64,000 nucleotides of DNA from Mytilus californianus (GCF_021869535.1 NW_026262690.1:65502495-65566494), one strand, 5' to 3'. Counted from the first letter of the stretch, positions 25,201 to 36,680 are shown. The notes: a model not told the origin generated them from the sequence alone. Translations and numbers: made by a program.

Positions 25201-27987
25201 TGCATTTCATGTTTTAGAAAATTAAACACTTACCTGGAATTTGCGATTACTATTTTTTAAGCCTGCAGAAGGTGATAAAATAAACAAACACCTTGAGTTT
25301 CATTTGATATGGTCCTCATATTTACAAGGTTTAAATCAACTATTGTTGTGCATATATCTGTTGTCTATCTATTTCTTAGTTAATCAATACAATTCACTAC
25401 AATTCTTTACATAGGGGAACATCTCTTAACATTTTTCAAAACTTATTTTTTTGGCACCTTTTGTTGGAATGAAGAAAAAAAGGAGTCTCAAAATCCAGAA
25501 AAGTTTATCATTTTCTTATACATAAAATGCATCTAGTTCCTGCCATGCCTTAAACTTTTCCAGGTGCACAGGTTTGTCAGTACTCAGAGTAAAATTTGTG
25601 GTGTAAATACGACCATATTAGCCAAAAGGTTATGATGAACCTTAAAATGTAATGGTACATGAATGTTATTCCAGAAACATAAATGGCATGCACTGATTAT
25701 GATGGCTGCTTATATGTTTTTATAGAACAGCCCTTACTGTTCAACTCGATAAAACATTAAAGAAAAGGATTAAAGGCATGTATGTTGATCAAAGTAGTAC
25801 ATAGTTATATTCTTATAATTCCTCATTATTTTAAAATTCATAACCTTTATACTGATATGTCTTATGTTATTAAATTGTATTTTTTTTTCTTTCCAGGTTG
25901 AGTCTGAGTTCCCCCAATCTGAACAAGATCAGGTCGGACTTCGTTTAGCCAGTCCAAAATGTACGCCACCATCATCTGAAGAATCTGATGATCCTAACGA
26001 ACAAGGATCACCTTTACCTGTTATTCTAAATCAATCAAACTCTTCACTTCCACCTACAGAACAATCTATTATGTCTGTCTGTGATGATCGTAACTCACTT
26101 AATGATGGTTTTATTATAGATGAAGATCTTGAAATGTCTCAAAATGATGCATCACATATTCGGAGAGACGAACCCAGACACTGTTTGTCAGATACAGCAA
26201 TTATGTATGCTAATGATTCAACTTACAATAGTTCATTGTCACGTTCAATGTCACTAGACGCACAGAAAATTCGTTTAAGAAGGGGTCAACCTAATTCAGT
26301 TAAAACTGGTCTGTTACATGGGGAAAAAGAAAATGTTAAGAAATTGAGGAGAAGTTTTGGACTTGATAAATCAGAAATTGGAGAACCAGTTGCATTACTT
26401 ATTCCGGACTTGCCACAGATTCAAAATGCTAAAGATATACGTTCTAATGGAGAATGCTTAGAAAAGGAGGAAAGTAAACAGATGGATAAAAATGAATGTG
26501 AGGGATCAGTTCGCATAGAATCAACATGTGATTCTACAGGCATGCTTGATAAAAAACATATGGATTCTAAAACATCTGAACAACCTGTAAACTGTGATAG
26601 TAACAGGCATGTGACAAACACAGTCAATGAAGAGGTCAACACCCAAATTAAATCAGATGAGTTGGTTTCAATCAGTCTTAAACCAAAAATACAGAACAGT
26701 ACTAGCACAGATAGTTTATTAGTTGGGCAGGAAGACACTTTCAATAAATTGGAAAAGAAAACAATAGCACGTACATTGTCAACAGATAGTGGAAAGGGAT
26801 CAATGTTTGATGTGTCAGAAGTTGGTGATGCAATAGGCACCACTAGTCCTTCAAGTCAGAAAATAGCCATTGAAGGGATGAAGAACACAATTAAACATAA
26901 TTCAGAACAAGATTTAAAGAAGCCATTGAGAGCATTTGTTAGTAGATCTCAGAGTTTGTGTGAGCAACCTAAAAAGGCAATACCAAACATTACTCCAAAC
27001 TTACAAATATCTATGGAGACTCACAAACTGTTATCCAGAGCAGGTTATCTTGCTTCTAAAACAACAATGTCAGAAGATGTTATGGTGATGGGTCCCCCTG
27101 CTCCTAAAATTAAACAGGCAGAGACAGTGATACCTAAACATGAAAGTATCATGGAGCTGCAGACACAGCAGAGGGGCAGAGTGGCTTCTACTGCCAGACA
27201 ATTTGATTGTGATCATCGGGATGTTGCAGAAAGACACACATCCCCATACCGATTCCCTAATTCAACTTCAAGAAAACGGGGTGTGTCACCTATAAGGATT
27301 CCAACTATATTTGCCAAGAGTGATGAAGAAGCAGCTAAAATGAAGGATGTGGTCACAGTCACCCAGAAATCTGGGAAAGGGCAAGCCAAGTTACCCATAT
27401 CCACTCTGTTGTTAAAGCCAACTGAAGATATTGCTGCCCCTTCTAACTCTGTGTCAGTACCTAATGGGGCAAAGCTGAAAAGGAAGCCTAGTATCTATTA
27501 TACAGCTGATCATAGCAGGCTCAATGAATCTTCAATGTTGTTAGAAAAAGTAGTAGAGGATGAAAGTATGGACATTGATGTTTTTGAACCTGAAGTCGAG
27601 TCAGATAAAGAAAATAAAGATTCTCATTCTAGTGAGTCATTCCAGACCAATGACATTTGTACAGGAATTCTTGGTAATGAGAAGATAGAACATAAAGATG
27701 GAATGATTGAGAGTGAAAATTTGACACCATCTAACCCATCTAAGGTGCCTACAATCAAAATGCCACTTGCCACACCTCTAGCTGAGATGGTTGTTTTACG
27801 AACTGCTTCTGGAATGACACCTCGACATGTGATTAAGAAGACTAGATCACCAATTAAACCAGTTAAAAGACTTAGATCTCCTGGGTCACCTTGTAGGAAC
27901 TCACCAAGGAAGCATTCACCTAGGACAAATAAACATCTTTTTAGTTCTATACCTTGTCATTTACAAGAAGAAATGAGTCCACTGTGA
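16248..27987 (+). CDS. ARHGAP11A: ARHGAP11A-like Rho GTPase-activating protein (8 exons, 5' end missing)
   Basis: Exons: 16248-16333, 17723-17819, 18743-19313, 20695-20944, 22582-22664, 23678-23825, 24439-24541, 25897-27987. Phases agree at every join and give 1142 residues plus stop; at least one upstream exon with the start codon is not identified. Exons 1-3 encode a RhoGAP domain: HIPNCGYVPR-FLVDA, the arginine-finger loop GLFRKSGAVSRIKELK, then LIKQFFKSLPEPL and NKMDATNLSVVLAPN. The family speeds GTP hydrolysis by Rho; human ARHGAP11A acts on RhoA in cell division. The long disordered tail is Ser/Thr-rich and ends with basic SP repeats (TRSPIKPVKRLRSPGSPC) like CDK-site and nuclear-localisation clusters. 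Domain order, exon-by-exon similarity and length (human about 1020 aa) support orthology. All introns are GT-AG except intron 3, whose best donor is GC. Confidence 0.85.
16790..17285 (+). repeat. Dispersed bivalve repeat (intron 1 of the RhoGAP gene)
   Basis: It contains GTTACACCACTGT, GGCGCCTGTTAA, GGGGTCCTTTATAGCT, GACGGCCGTACTTTGACCTA and the tail GAGAGTTGTCTCATTGGCA. The same family occurs at 41895-42295 (plus strand) and, as a tail fragment on the minus strand, at 41484-41590. It is familiar to me from mussel sequence; no coding potential. Confidence 0.75.
18743..19313 (+). CDS. RhoGAP core exon of the ARHGAP11A-like gene
   Basis: Begins EKIEKGEDLG after a TAG acceptor and carries the C-terminal two thirds of the RhoGAP fold, then an acidic stretch and a basic KKKEKKRKRSGSF patch. 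The end is set at the GC donor ACAG|GCAAGG. An alternative GT donor (AAG|GTTGGG) at 19350 keeps the same phase and would add 12 residues. Reading through instead gives a stop at 19402. Confidence 0.8.
22915..23340 (+). repeat. Dispersed repeat (intron 5 of the RhoGAP gene)
   Basis: The stretch with GAATGTGTCAAAGAGACAAC, GGCCACCCATGGGTC and CAGGCACAAAAATGTGGCGG-type blocks looks like a bivalve dispersed repeat remembered from mussel genomes. It is non-coding and has no clear terminal repeats here. Confidence 0.55.
24728..25105 (+). repeat. Tandem repeat of ~150-bp units (intron 7 of the RhoGAP gene)
   Basis: Units share TTCAATAACTTATCAA, TGACAAAATGGAGGT(C/T)AAGTT and GAGTTGTGGTCCTTRATATA. Two good copies (24820-24955, 24975-25100) and a poorer leading one (24728-24820) are seen. 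Open frames at 24824-25051 and 24907-25092 are by-products. Confidence 0.65.
25117..25605. mobile_element. Foldback / MITE-like element with ~65-bp inverted ends
   Basis: Arms at about 25117-25185 and 25531-25605 are inverted copies; the best block reads ACCTGTGCACCTGGAAAAG on the left and its complement CTTTTCCAGGTGCACAGGT on the right, followed by GGCATGGCAGGAACTAG and its complement. The interior of about 345 bp has no frame. It lies in the last intron of the RhoGAP gene, about 290 bp from the final exon. Confidence 0.75.
25897..27987 (+). CDS. Last coding exon of the ARHGAP11A-like gene (696 aa)
   Basis: The acceptor is TTTTTCTTTCCAG|GTT, phase 0, so the true exon starts at VESEFPQ rather than at the ATG at 25864 inside the intron. 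It is predicted disordered, rich in Ser, Lys and acidic residues. The terminal 70 residues hold repeated SP/TP sites amid Arg/Lys (SPRKHSPRTNK) before the TGA stop. Confidence 0.85.
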   Translation, partial: VESEFPQSEQDQVGLRLASPKCTPPSSEESDDPNEQGSPLPVILNQSNSSLPPTEQSIMSVCDDRNSLNDGFIIDEDLEMSQNDASHIRRDEPRHCLSDTAIMYANDSTYNSSLSRSMSLDAQKIRLRRGQPNSVKTGLLHGEKENVKKLRRSFGLDKSEIGEPVALLIPDLPQIQNAKDIRSNGECLEKEESKQMDKNECEGSVRIESTCDSTGMLDKKHMDSKTSEQPVNCDSNRHVTNTVNEEVNTQIKSDELVSISLKPKIQNSTSTDSLLVGQEDTFNKLEKKTIARTLSTDSGKGSMFDVSEVGDAIGTTSPSSQKIAIEGMKNTIKHNSEQDLKKPLRAFVSRSQSLCEQPKKAIPNITPNLQISMETHKLLSRAGYLASKTTMSEDVMVMGPPAPKIKQAETVIPKHESIMELQTQQRGRVASTARQFDCDHRDVAERHTSPYRFPNSTSRKRGVSPIRIPTIFAKSDEEAAKMKDVVTVTQKSGKGQAKLPISTLLLKPTEDIAAPSNSVSVPNGAKLKRKPSIYYTADHSRLNESSMLLEKVVEDESMDIDVFEPEVESDKENKDSHSSESFQTNDICTGILGNEKIEHKDGMIESENLTPSNPSKVPTIKMPLATPLAEMVVLRTASGMTPRHVIKKTRSPIKPVKRLRSPGSPCRNSPRKHSPRTNKHLFSSIPCHLQEEMSPL

Positions 27988-30900
27988 TCTTTGCATGCGC
28001 TCAGTATATAGTAGAATAGATCATGTTTTATCTTATATGCCTTTCAGTTATCAAATGGTGCTATTATATGATAACTTTTTTTGAAATTACTGTTTGATTT
28101 GAATTGCAGATTTGAATTTTTTTATATCAATTTTATCAAGTTTGACTGATATATATTTTAAGACTTGTTTTAATGATTTTGTAAATCACAAGATGATAGT
28201 TTGAATCTTATGTATATTTTATACCATATTTAAATACTAGCTAACGGAAAGTTTTTGTTGATGAAATTTTATTATCGTGTGTTATCTGATAAATACTTTT
28301 ATTACTAACATTTCTGTATTATGTTAAGAGCTTGAGGGCTTAGACTATATACTTTGTTAAGGCAGGAAACTCAGATCCTTGACATCTTTAAATAAGCAAA
28401 TTTCTGAAAGTTGAAAAGAATGATTTGTTGCTATTTATTTAAGGTTTTTCATATTCGGTATTAATTTATATACCCCTTTTTATTCACAGTCATAGGTAAA
28501 GAAATAATTATAATTGGAAGTATTCATACATTCAGTGAAACCTTATATCTTTAAAAAGTCTGCACAACGTGATACTACATGTACCCATATATTATTTTCT
28601 AATAAGTAGCATAATTAACGATTGTAAAGCCATCTTAATTTAAGTGAAGTCATAAAGCATCATGAAGATGAAGAATGTTTTATGCATATGATGCCATTGA
28701 ATATAGTCATATTGGTTTTTTTCCTTTGATCATCCCATGACAACAGTTCTTCATTACACACAAGGTATTCAAGTGAAAAATTGTGAATTAATTTCAGTGA
28801 TTTACTGTGAAACAGGGTGATTGAAGGGATGTTTTGATTCAGTTTTGGCTATTCTGTTTAAATGAATCTGGCAGGGTAGGAAGGGAAGTTATATATTTTG
28901 AATTTGGTAGTGGGTCAATCATGCTTGTATGACTATTTGATGTTTGCAAAATTACCCAAAGAAAGTATGTTGGTTGTGGGGAGATTTTGGAACTCCCTTT
29001 CACTCTCAACAATCCATTTAAATGGAATAGTTCATAGCAAGTGTGATATGGAAATCCATAAAATGTTGCGATTTCCTTTCAAGATATGTGAATCTCTGCA
29101 ACTTCGGTTTATTTTTATTCTTATGAAATACCTTAATATTGAGAAATTACCATCAGCCATGAAACTTTACAATGTAGGTGAATCGCTTTTGATTGCTCTA
29201 CATTTTTTTCTGGGAAATCCCAGAGAAAATTGCATGAATGTGTTTATTATTTTTGAAATAAAATTTTGTACTGAACTGTGATAATCATATCTGTATACTC
29301 CAGCAGAGATAATGTTGCTTTATAATATATTTTGTCATTTAATATGAATATGGTATTGATTGCATTCTTTAGATTGTTTCTGTGGATTTATTCATGACTT
29401 TTCTAGACTCTGTGATTTACAGATTGACATAGTGTATTCTAAGATACTTGTCTTTGGTTGAAGGTTGTAAATTGACCTCTAGATGTCTTTATTTATTTTA
29501 CATTGTTGGGTGGCTGTCATAGACCAATATCCACAATCTCCTTTTATTCATTTTTTTTTCATGCTAGGTGACTGCTTGGTCTTTAAAGTAAAGCAGTTTT
29601 TTAATGAGGAAAAAAAAGGGATGGTTCAGTCCATTTTCTAAATTTTAAGCTATCAAACAAGGCTTATCTTATGGTAAATATCTGTATGAATAAAGTGGTT
29701 TATAGACCATTTTATATCATTATTAATGGGTTTTATTTGGCCAAATGTTTTACAGAAATTTGTACTTTTAATTTTTTTTATTTTGAAGTTGAGATAGTAC
29801 AAAAATAAAAATGAATAATTGAGGAGCCATGACAACACAGAAAAACTAGGTTAAAGTTTTTTTATGGAAATACATAGCTCATATGAATATTCTTGAATTT
29901 TGCATTCGCTAAATAATTCCAAGACACAAATACATCTCAAAACTATAAAAAATTTTGTCATTTTTTTAAACATTAAATTAAAGACATTTTCATGATCTAA
30001 TACAGATTGTACAGTTTAGATATTGGGAATACCTATCTGCAGTTGTAATGCAAAATTTTACATGATTTTATGATACTTCTAATATAGGCCAAAGCAGGCC
30101 CTTGACATGTCTTTATGGAGAATATATCTTCTGGTTGTAACCTATAAAATGCATTATAGTAATGATTTGGCTATTTTATATATTATGATCTGCTTTCTTT
30201 CTTCTTTCTGTCTTTTTCTCCATCTTAATATGAAAAATATGTCTATGTTGTTGGTATCTGTAGAAAGTATATTTAAAAAAATAATGGGGCAGTTTTTGGA
30301 AATAATAACCTGCTTTCATTGCATGTTTTTCTTCTGTTTTTTTGTCATTTCATGAAATTTAAGAAATGTTCCTTCAGGACTGTTCTAGAAAATGATTCAT
30401 TTGGGGGTCTTAGAAGACACTTATATTTAAAACTTACCGGTAAGTGAATAGTAGGGAAATAAAAAGTGTCATCAAAGATTCACATTGATTTTTTTTAAGG
30501 AGCATTCCTAATAGAAATTAATGTTTCTTGTTTTAGTTATAATTTTGATTATCAGTACATTGCAGAGAAGTTGCTTGTGACCATTTTCAAGATCACCAAT
30601 CAGGCTTGTATGAAAATGAGTTGTATGGTTATGTACACGCAAGTAAGTCTTAAACTTGCTATAGAAATAGTGACATGATCAGCGTTTAATGTGTTTGTAT
30701 TGTACAGCCATTAGGCAGATCTAGTTCATATTTATAAAAATTAATACATAACTAAATTTAAGGATTTTTATTGTAATTTCAATTATTTATTTTGTAAGTT
30801 GTGAGGGGATGGAACTATTTTCCTACAGAAGGTATTTATTGTATTATATTCTAAACTGATATAACAATTAAGTATTGCTTGATAACATTGTATGATAAGG

Positions 30901-31060
30901 GTAATAACATCAATGCATAATCATGTCAACCAGATTTGTAAATTAAACAAGAATACATACTCCAGATATTTATTTTCACTTATGAAAGAGTAACCAAAAC
31001 ACCAAGTCCAAAATGGTTTGAGCATGTCATATTACGGTTTGCATTAATTTGAATCAAATA
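27988..31060. other. 3' flank of the RhoGAP gene, no further gene seen
   Basis: AT-rich sequence with no homologous coding frame. The 127-aa frame at 28898-29281 has no recognisable domain and is probably UTR or intergenic. Candidate polyadenylation signals occur, for instance AATAAA at 29257-29262. No strong repeats were noticed until the AT tract at 31066. Confidence 0.5.
29257..29262 (+). terminator. Candidate polyadenylation signal
   Basis: AATAAA in an AT-rich context about 1.27 kb after the RhoGAP stop codon. It would give a plausible UTR length, but other signals exist and no transcript data are at hand. Confidence 0.25.
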
Positions 31061-31065
31061 TGATA

Positions 31066-31073
31066 CATATATA

Positions 31074-31124
<51 letters not shown>
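31066..31124. repeat. (AT)n microsatellite
   Basis: About 58 bases of AT repeat with a single C interruption near 31075. Confidence 0.95.
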
Positions 31125-31127
<3 letters not shown>

Positions 31128-31344
31128 TGCCTATGTGTAGTGACAACTGTAAATTATACCTTGTCCATTGGATTTCTTATGATTAAGAAATACCAGGCGT
31201 TAGAATAATATTTATAAAGTGCCTAATGAATGTTTTGCAAAGTCTGCATGTTAAAGTATTACCATTTTAATTTCAACATTTACATTAAACTATAAAAATA
31301 ACAAAGGTGAGACAGTTGATGTGTTTATGAATCTTTAAAGACCA

Positions 31345-33215
31345 AAATATTGCAAAACACTTGTCCTACCTCCATGACAAGTATGTTGTTGTCCCCGCAG
31401 ATAAAGCCCCAAATAACATCGTTTTTGTGTGTAAATCACATTACCTAAACTGCTTGATAAATGAATTAGGTATTGACAATTCACTTGGGAACTCAACATT
31501 ATACCCCACAACACTTACCACAAGAAAATCCTGGATAATCATAGGTCTGTTCTATGTTCCTTTGGAATTTCAACCAAAGATGAAGAACTGGATCTTCCAT
31601 CACTGCATTGGATACATAAACTACATAAGTGTCCTTACAAACAACTTATATTGCTGGATCTTTCTTCCAAGTGCTCCACGAAACCTCTTTCTAAATTATT
31701 AACATCAATTTTATCAGCAATCAAAGCCGGGCTTCAAAGACATTGTGAAACTACCTATTCTAGAGATGGCGTGAATTGGACATGGATACTAAAAAATTCC
31801 AAAGATCTTTTAGAGTACAAACAATCTAAGACTCTTTCATCTTGCAATAGTATTAAAACATATGACTTTTCTACACTTTATACAAGTAATCCTCATTCCA
31901 AACTAAAAGACAAATTGAAAGAGTTGGTCCTGCTTTGTTTCATAAAAAAGAATGGCCAACATAGATACAAGTATCTTGTCTTATGGAGGGATAAATCCTA
32001 CTTTGTAAAAATCACACTGATTCAAACAAAAAATTTCTGGAAACGGACATCATCAAGATGCTTGATTTCTTTATTGACAACATATTTGTTATGTTTTTCA
32101 ACAAACAGTCGGCATTGCCATGGTAACCAACTGTGCCCCTCTGGCCGACTTGTTCCTTTATTCATATGAGGCTGACTTCATACAGGAACTTCTTAGGAAG
32201 GAAGAAAAAAAAATAAGTTAGCAGTATCCTTCAACTTTACTTTTCGCTATATAGATGATGTTCTCTCATTAAATAATTAAAAATTTGGTGACTATGTTGA
32301 ATGCATCTATCCCATCGAACTTGAGATAAAGGATACAACAGATACAGTAAGTCTGCCTTATATCTTGACTTGAATCTAGAAATTGACAATGAGGGTAGGT
32401 TGAAAACAAAACTTTACGACAAATAAAGGCAACAATAGTACACTGCTGTTCAATAGTCATAAATCGATTAAGTGAAAACAAATCCGGGCCACAAACCAAA
32501 ACCGAGGGAAACACATCAACTATAAGAGAAAAACAACGGAACAACAGAAACGCTCAACTGCAACAATCACAAACACCAACAAATACATAGAAACGAACAA
32601 TTGCCATATTCATGACTTGGGTGCAGGATTATTTAAGAAAAAATGGTGGGTTGAACAATGACAAAAGATATGATTTCAGCTTCCCAATTGTGAACTTTCC
32701 ATTTCTATGTAGCAACATTCCAGCAGCTCATGCATACGGACTATATATCTCCCAGTTCATACGATATTCCATGGCTTGTATTTCCTATCATGATTTCCTT
32801 GATAGAGGGTTGCTGCTCACAAGGAAGCTGTTAAACCAGGAGGTCCAAGTGATGAAGTTGAAATCATCCCTTCGTAAATTTTACGGACGCCATCACGAGT
32901 TGGTTGACTGTTATGCAATATCCGTTTCACAGATGAATGTGACCTACCGAATTAGACTTATTACCGGGTTTGTACTAACATGAGCAACACGACGGGTGCC
33001 ACATGTAGAGCAGGATCTGCTTACCCGTCTGGAGCACCTGAGATCACCCTCCGTTTTGATGGGGTTTGTGTTGCCAGTCATTAGTTTTTCTATGATGTGT
33101 TTTGTACTGTTGTTTTCTTTTTTAGCCATGGTGTTATTAGTTTATTTTTAACTTATGAGTTTGATTGTTTCTTTGGTATCTTTCGCCTCTCTTTTATGAC
33201 CATCTGATCATATAA
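31345..33215 (+). mobile_element. Decayed reverse-transcriptase element, probably Penelope-like
   Basis: Pieces of one reverse transcriptase appear in shifting frames: KYVVVPADKAPNNIVFVCKS (31388 on), KCSTKPLSKLLTSILSAIKA (31675 on), a motif A-like FDFSTLYT region (31865), RRYK/LVL-type blocks, then FRYIDDVLSLN (32240, catalytic YIDD). After a nested insertion comes FPIVNFPF..CSNIPAAHAYG, DFLDRGLLLTRKLLNQ and SSLRKFYGRHHELVDCYAIS. The 3' tail with TTTCGCCTCTCTTTTATG ends near 33200. Several indels and stops show it is dead. I recall this as an abundant mussel RT family and place it with Penelope-like elements tentatively; no GIY-YIG domain is visible. Confidence 0.7.
32424..32659 (+). mobile_element. 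236-bp insertion nested in the reverse-transcriptase element
   Basis: It splits the KLYDK / FPIVNFPF junction of the RT reading frame. GACAAA occurs at both sides (32418-32423 and 32660-32665) as a 6-bp target duplication. The interior includes AAATCCGGGCCACAAACC and GGAAACACATCAACTATAAG, motifs of a short dispersed repeat remembered from mussels. It is SINE-like or MITE-like in size; no RNA polymerase III boxes were confirmed. Confidence 0.65.
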
Positions 33216-34570
33216 TTACTTAACTTTGAACCTTGAAAATTCTGAAATTTACGACATGCGAACAATCATTCATTGTACAAATACTGTGAGAGTTCAACAT
33301 ATTGTTTAATAAGGCTCTTCAAAAGACAGATAATTCTATTCTTATTCAGGAAGACAATTTGGTCTACTGCATCATATTAGAGTCTATTACGTAGTTTGTT
33401 TTTAATGAGTCCAGCAGATAAGAAAATAATCTTAGAAGGAACAAATGTACAAAACTCTACTTCAAACAGTCGTTTTGCAATAAGTGATAGTGATATTTTC
33501 TTGTTTCACCACGCCACCACTGACGAGAACTCTTGTTAGAATCTCGATTGTCCTACTTTCTTACATAGTTTTTAATTCAATTTTAGTTTTTCCCCTAATA
33601 ATAATAAAATATTTGCCACAAGACTTTAAGCAAACAACAATCATTTAATTCAAACTCGACTTTCATATCTGTTGAGTTATGAGATTCACAAAGGAGGTCA
33701 TTGAAGTTTTTTTACTGCAGTTTTAATGAACTGATTTTCTTGCTATCAACATTAAAGGTGATCACTTACTTTGCATGTTATGATTAAGGGAATATATCAA
33801 ACAATATGAATTTACACTCGGTTGAAATATTGCTGAGACGGAAATGTCAAATACAATAAATTCCCGTATGAAATTTTCGCTCGAGGGCTCGCTGCCTTCC
33901 CCACTGAGGAGACATTGTCTAAATATCCATCTGGTGCCCGTTAATGTTATTTCATAACATGAGGCAAGGTAATTCTTTGCTGGTGTTACCTATTTGCAGA
34001 TTCCTCGAAATCTTATCCCCTCTTGCAGTTAGATTTTCAAACTGTGTATGTTCTTGATGATGAGAATCGGTCATATGACCATGACTTGATTTCCATACTT
34101 CAGTTTTAATTAGACCATTTCCATACCTATTATACCTGGTATGTCAAAAATGATTTCTGTAGAGATTATTCGTTTGGATATATATGTCTTTCGGACATTC
34201 CGTATTTTGTTTACATCAGTTTCACAGTTCAGCAGTCTGTTAAAGATTTCAGAATCAATCTTTTTCATAATACTTTTACATGTCAGATGACTGTTCTGAG
34301 CTTAACCCAAGTGTTACCCAGTTTATCTAATTCTGCTACAAACTTATTTTTGCAAGATAGGGTCTCCCTAGCGGTGTTCAATATATGACTGTTTTAGGTG
34401 CGATGTTGTGCCATTCTCAACACATGACCTTACCATCTAAACCTTCGTTCTTTGATCTCTGTTGTATCTTGGCATTTTTTTTTTGTAAAAGAGGCACATG
34501 TTGACGATCTTGTCTTAATATGATGTTAGTTCTTCTAAATTATATTAGCAGCCAGTATGGAATTCCTTTA
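33216..34570. other. Intergenic, nothing recognised
   Basis: No coding frame or strong repeat was seen. From about 34575 a fragment with GGCGTAACAAATTATAAGCC and GATATCTTTGATGG belongs to the dispersed family annotated at 35335-36130. Confidence 0.4.
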
Positions 34571-34803
34571 TATTTTCAAGGTCGCGCGTCCGGCGTAACA
34601 AATTATAAGCCTGATATCTTTGATGGTTTTTTTTCCAGTTACCAAAACACCCAAGCTTTCTGAACAATACAGTTGGACAGATTTTACATTGCTGTTTGGT
34701 CTAAGACTGTACTGGTTGAAATTCCAGATTGGCTGTAGTCTTAGAAATGTTTCAAGTGCCTTGGCAACGTTTGCCTTCATATCTGCGCCACTGATAAGTC
34801 TTA

Positions 34804-34921
34804 AGGGAATACGAAACAGTAGCAAGGGAATACGATACAGTAATAAGGGCATACGATACAGTAGCAAGGGAATACGATACAGTAACAAAGGCATACGATA
34901 CAGCAGTAAGGGCATGTAATA
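34804..34921 (+). repeat. 21-bp minisatellite, about 5.5 units
   Basis: The unit is GGGAATACGATACAGTAGCAA, with alternating GGGAATACGATACAG and GGGCATACGATACAG forms. Because 21 is a multiple of three, both strands stay open across it, giving artificial GIRYSSK / IPLLLYR repeat peptides. Confidence 0.9.
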
Positions 34922-35334
34922 AGGCATCCGAAATTAACGCGTCGTTTGCACAACGTGGCTAATGATTAGTATCCAAAATTCGCGGAAAAAACTCCAACGT
35001 CATTAAATGCGTAGACTGGTACCCGGCCGTTATTGAAATTCTTGACATTATTAATATTTGTATATTCCGAAGGCATACTGGATATTTTACGGAGGGAACC
35101 AACCTATTAAATGCGGTTCTTATACATCCTTGGCTTTCAAATATTCGGCTTTGAGCGTTCCTGGTGAAGGTAAATCGAGAAAAGCGCCACGGACGCATGA
35201 AATTTATAAAGTGTTGTTTTCATTGTTACATGAATCTGAAAGAATTTGCAAAGGAAACCGAACATGTATATTGAAGAACCCGGGGGCATGATTCGAGACA
35301 CATGAAGACTGTTGACTTTCTTTCATCAATAAAT

Positions 35335-36130
35335 TACCAAATTGCCACTGCTGGTGAACGTTTCGACCCTGCGGGTGTCACCTGCCCACGAGTCAGCCCT
35401 TTAGTGTTGACATGAAATATCAATGATATAGTATTATCTCACAATTTTCTATTCCAATTTTGTTGAATTATTCGTTACACTATGTTTTTTTTTTCAACAA
35501 GACATTTATGGCCAACTTGTTTTTGTTCTTTTTTTCCCCTTCAACTTTCTATTTGATTTGCCCTTTAAACTGCTTTGATTCTAGCGCCGTTGATGTGTCT
35601 TATACAGACAAAACGTGTTTTTGGTGTTACGAATTGTGGTATCTTTGGTGAGTGTTTACACGCCCTTGGTCGATGTCATTGCTTGTGGCGTCCCCTAGTG
35701 TGTCACTAGTCCAATACACTTTTCTTTTCAACTTCTGATAAAAATGAAAATATGACATGTAATCAGAAGTCCTCGGTTATTGAATAAAAATTTATCCATC
35801 ATATATGTTTTTCAGTCTATGTTTTTTTTACCGTAAACTTTAGAAATTTCATTGATATGTTAATTTTTCTGTAAATTTACTGTATATAAAATGTTAAATT
35901 ATACGAAACACTTAAGGGTTTTTTTTTGGCCACCAGTTATAGATTACGTTAACCTTATTGGCACAGCTTTTCGGAATATTCGATTTTTAAAACTCTATAA
36001 CTTCGTATTGATTTGGCACTATTTTAATTTGTGCGCAACTAAAGAGTCTTATGTAGACGAAACGCGCGTTTCAGTTGAGGACACAATTCTAAACCTGCTA
36101 TCTTTGATGAGTAAAAGCGAAAAGGCGAAA
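35335..36130 (+). repeat. Dispersed composite repeat with conserved core
   Basis: It contains GCCACTGCTGGTGAACGTTTCG, then two versions of a core: TGATGTGTCTTATACAGACAAAACG (35594 on) and AGAGTCTTATGTAGACGAAACGCGCG (36042 on), each followed by a (G/T)TATCTTTG(A/G)TGAG block. Minus-strand relatives lie at 40130-40615 and 47985-48275. This is a common mussel repeat in my memory; its core may be a SINE-type central domain. Confidence 0.6.
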
Positions 36131-36345
36131 TCGCGTTTTTGACTGAGTTTTCACTCTTTAGTCTTCGCGTTTTCGCATAATAAAAAATCAAAGGCGAAAA
36201 CGTGAAATGGACGTATCCGGCCACCATCAATACTCTAGTAAATTCAAACAGAGAAACATGTTATACTGCTATTACTCAGTATGCTTGGTCCACTCCCGTC
36301 ATAGATTAAAAATTGTTTGTTCAAGGGAACATACACAATAAGACT

Positions 36346-36391
36346 ATATGTTAGGTCAATCGACCACATATGTTAGGTCAATCGACCACAT
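36346..36391. repeat. Two direct copies of a 21-bp near-palindrome upstream of the CoA-transferase gene
   Basis: ATGTTAGGTCAATCGACCACA occurs twice in a row, about 290-335 bp before the start codon. GGTCAATCGACC is nearly self-complementary. It could be a regulatory site, but nothing beyond the repeat supports that. Confidence 0.4.
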
Positions 36392-36680
36392 ATGTTTGAA
36401 ATACCTGTGTAAAGTTATCAATAATCGTATCACTATTCATATATTATCTCTGTGTAATGCTTATAATTAATTTTAATCAGTAAAAATCAGATGAAAAATG
36501 GAAACAGAAAATAATTCATAGCAGATCATAAATGTAATCAATGGATTAATCACATGCAAGAAGGCTATTAATTTTGTCTTTAAAACGACGAAGATGATGC
36601 ATTCTGAAGTTAACTTTCCTTACAGTTCGATAACAACTTACTAGAATAGAATATATAACAAGTTGGATGAGTTTTTTATC

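Noticed and set aside
25864..25896. Start codon at 25864 for a 707-aa protein
   Set aside because: These bases are the polypyrimidine tract and acceptor of the last intron (TTTCTTTCCAG); the frame is an exon continuation.
28898..29281. 127-aa frame downstream of the RhoGAP gene
   Set aside because: No recognisable domain, AT-rich UTR-like composition and no splice or repeat support.
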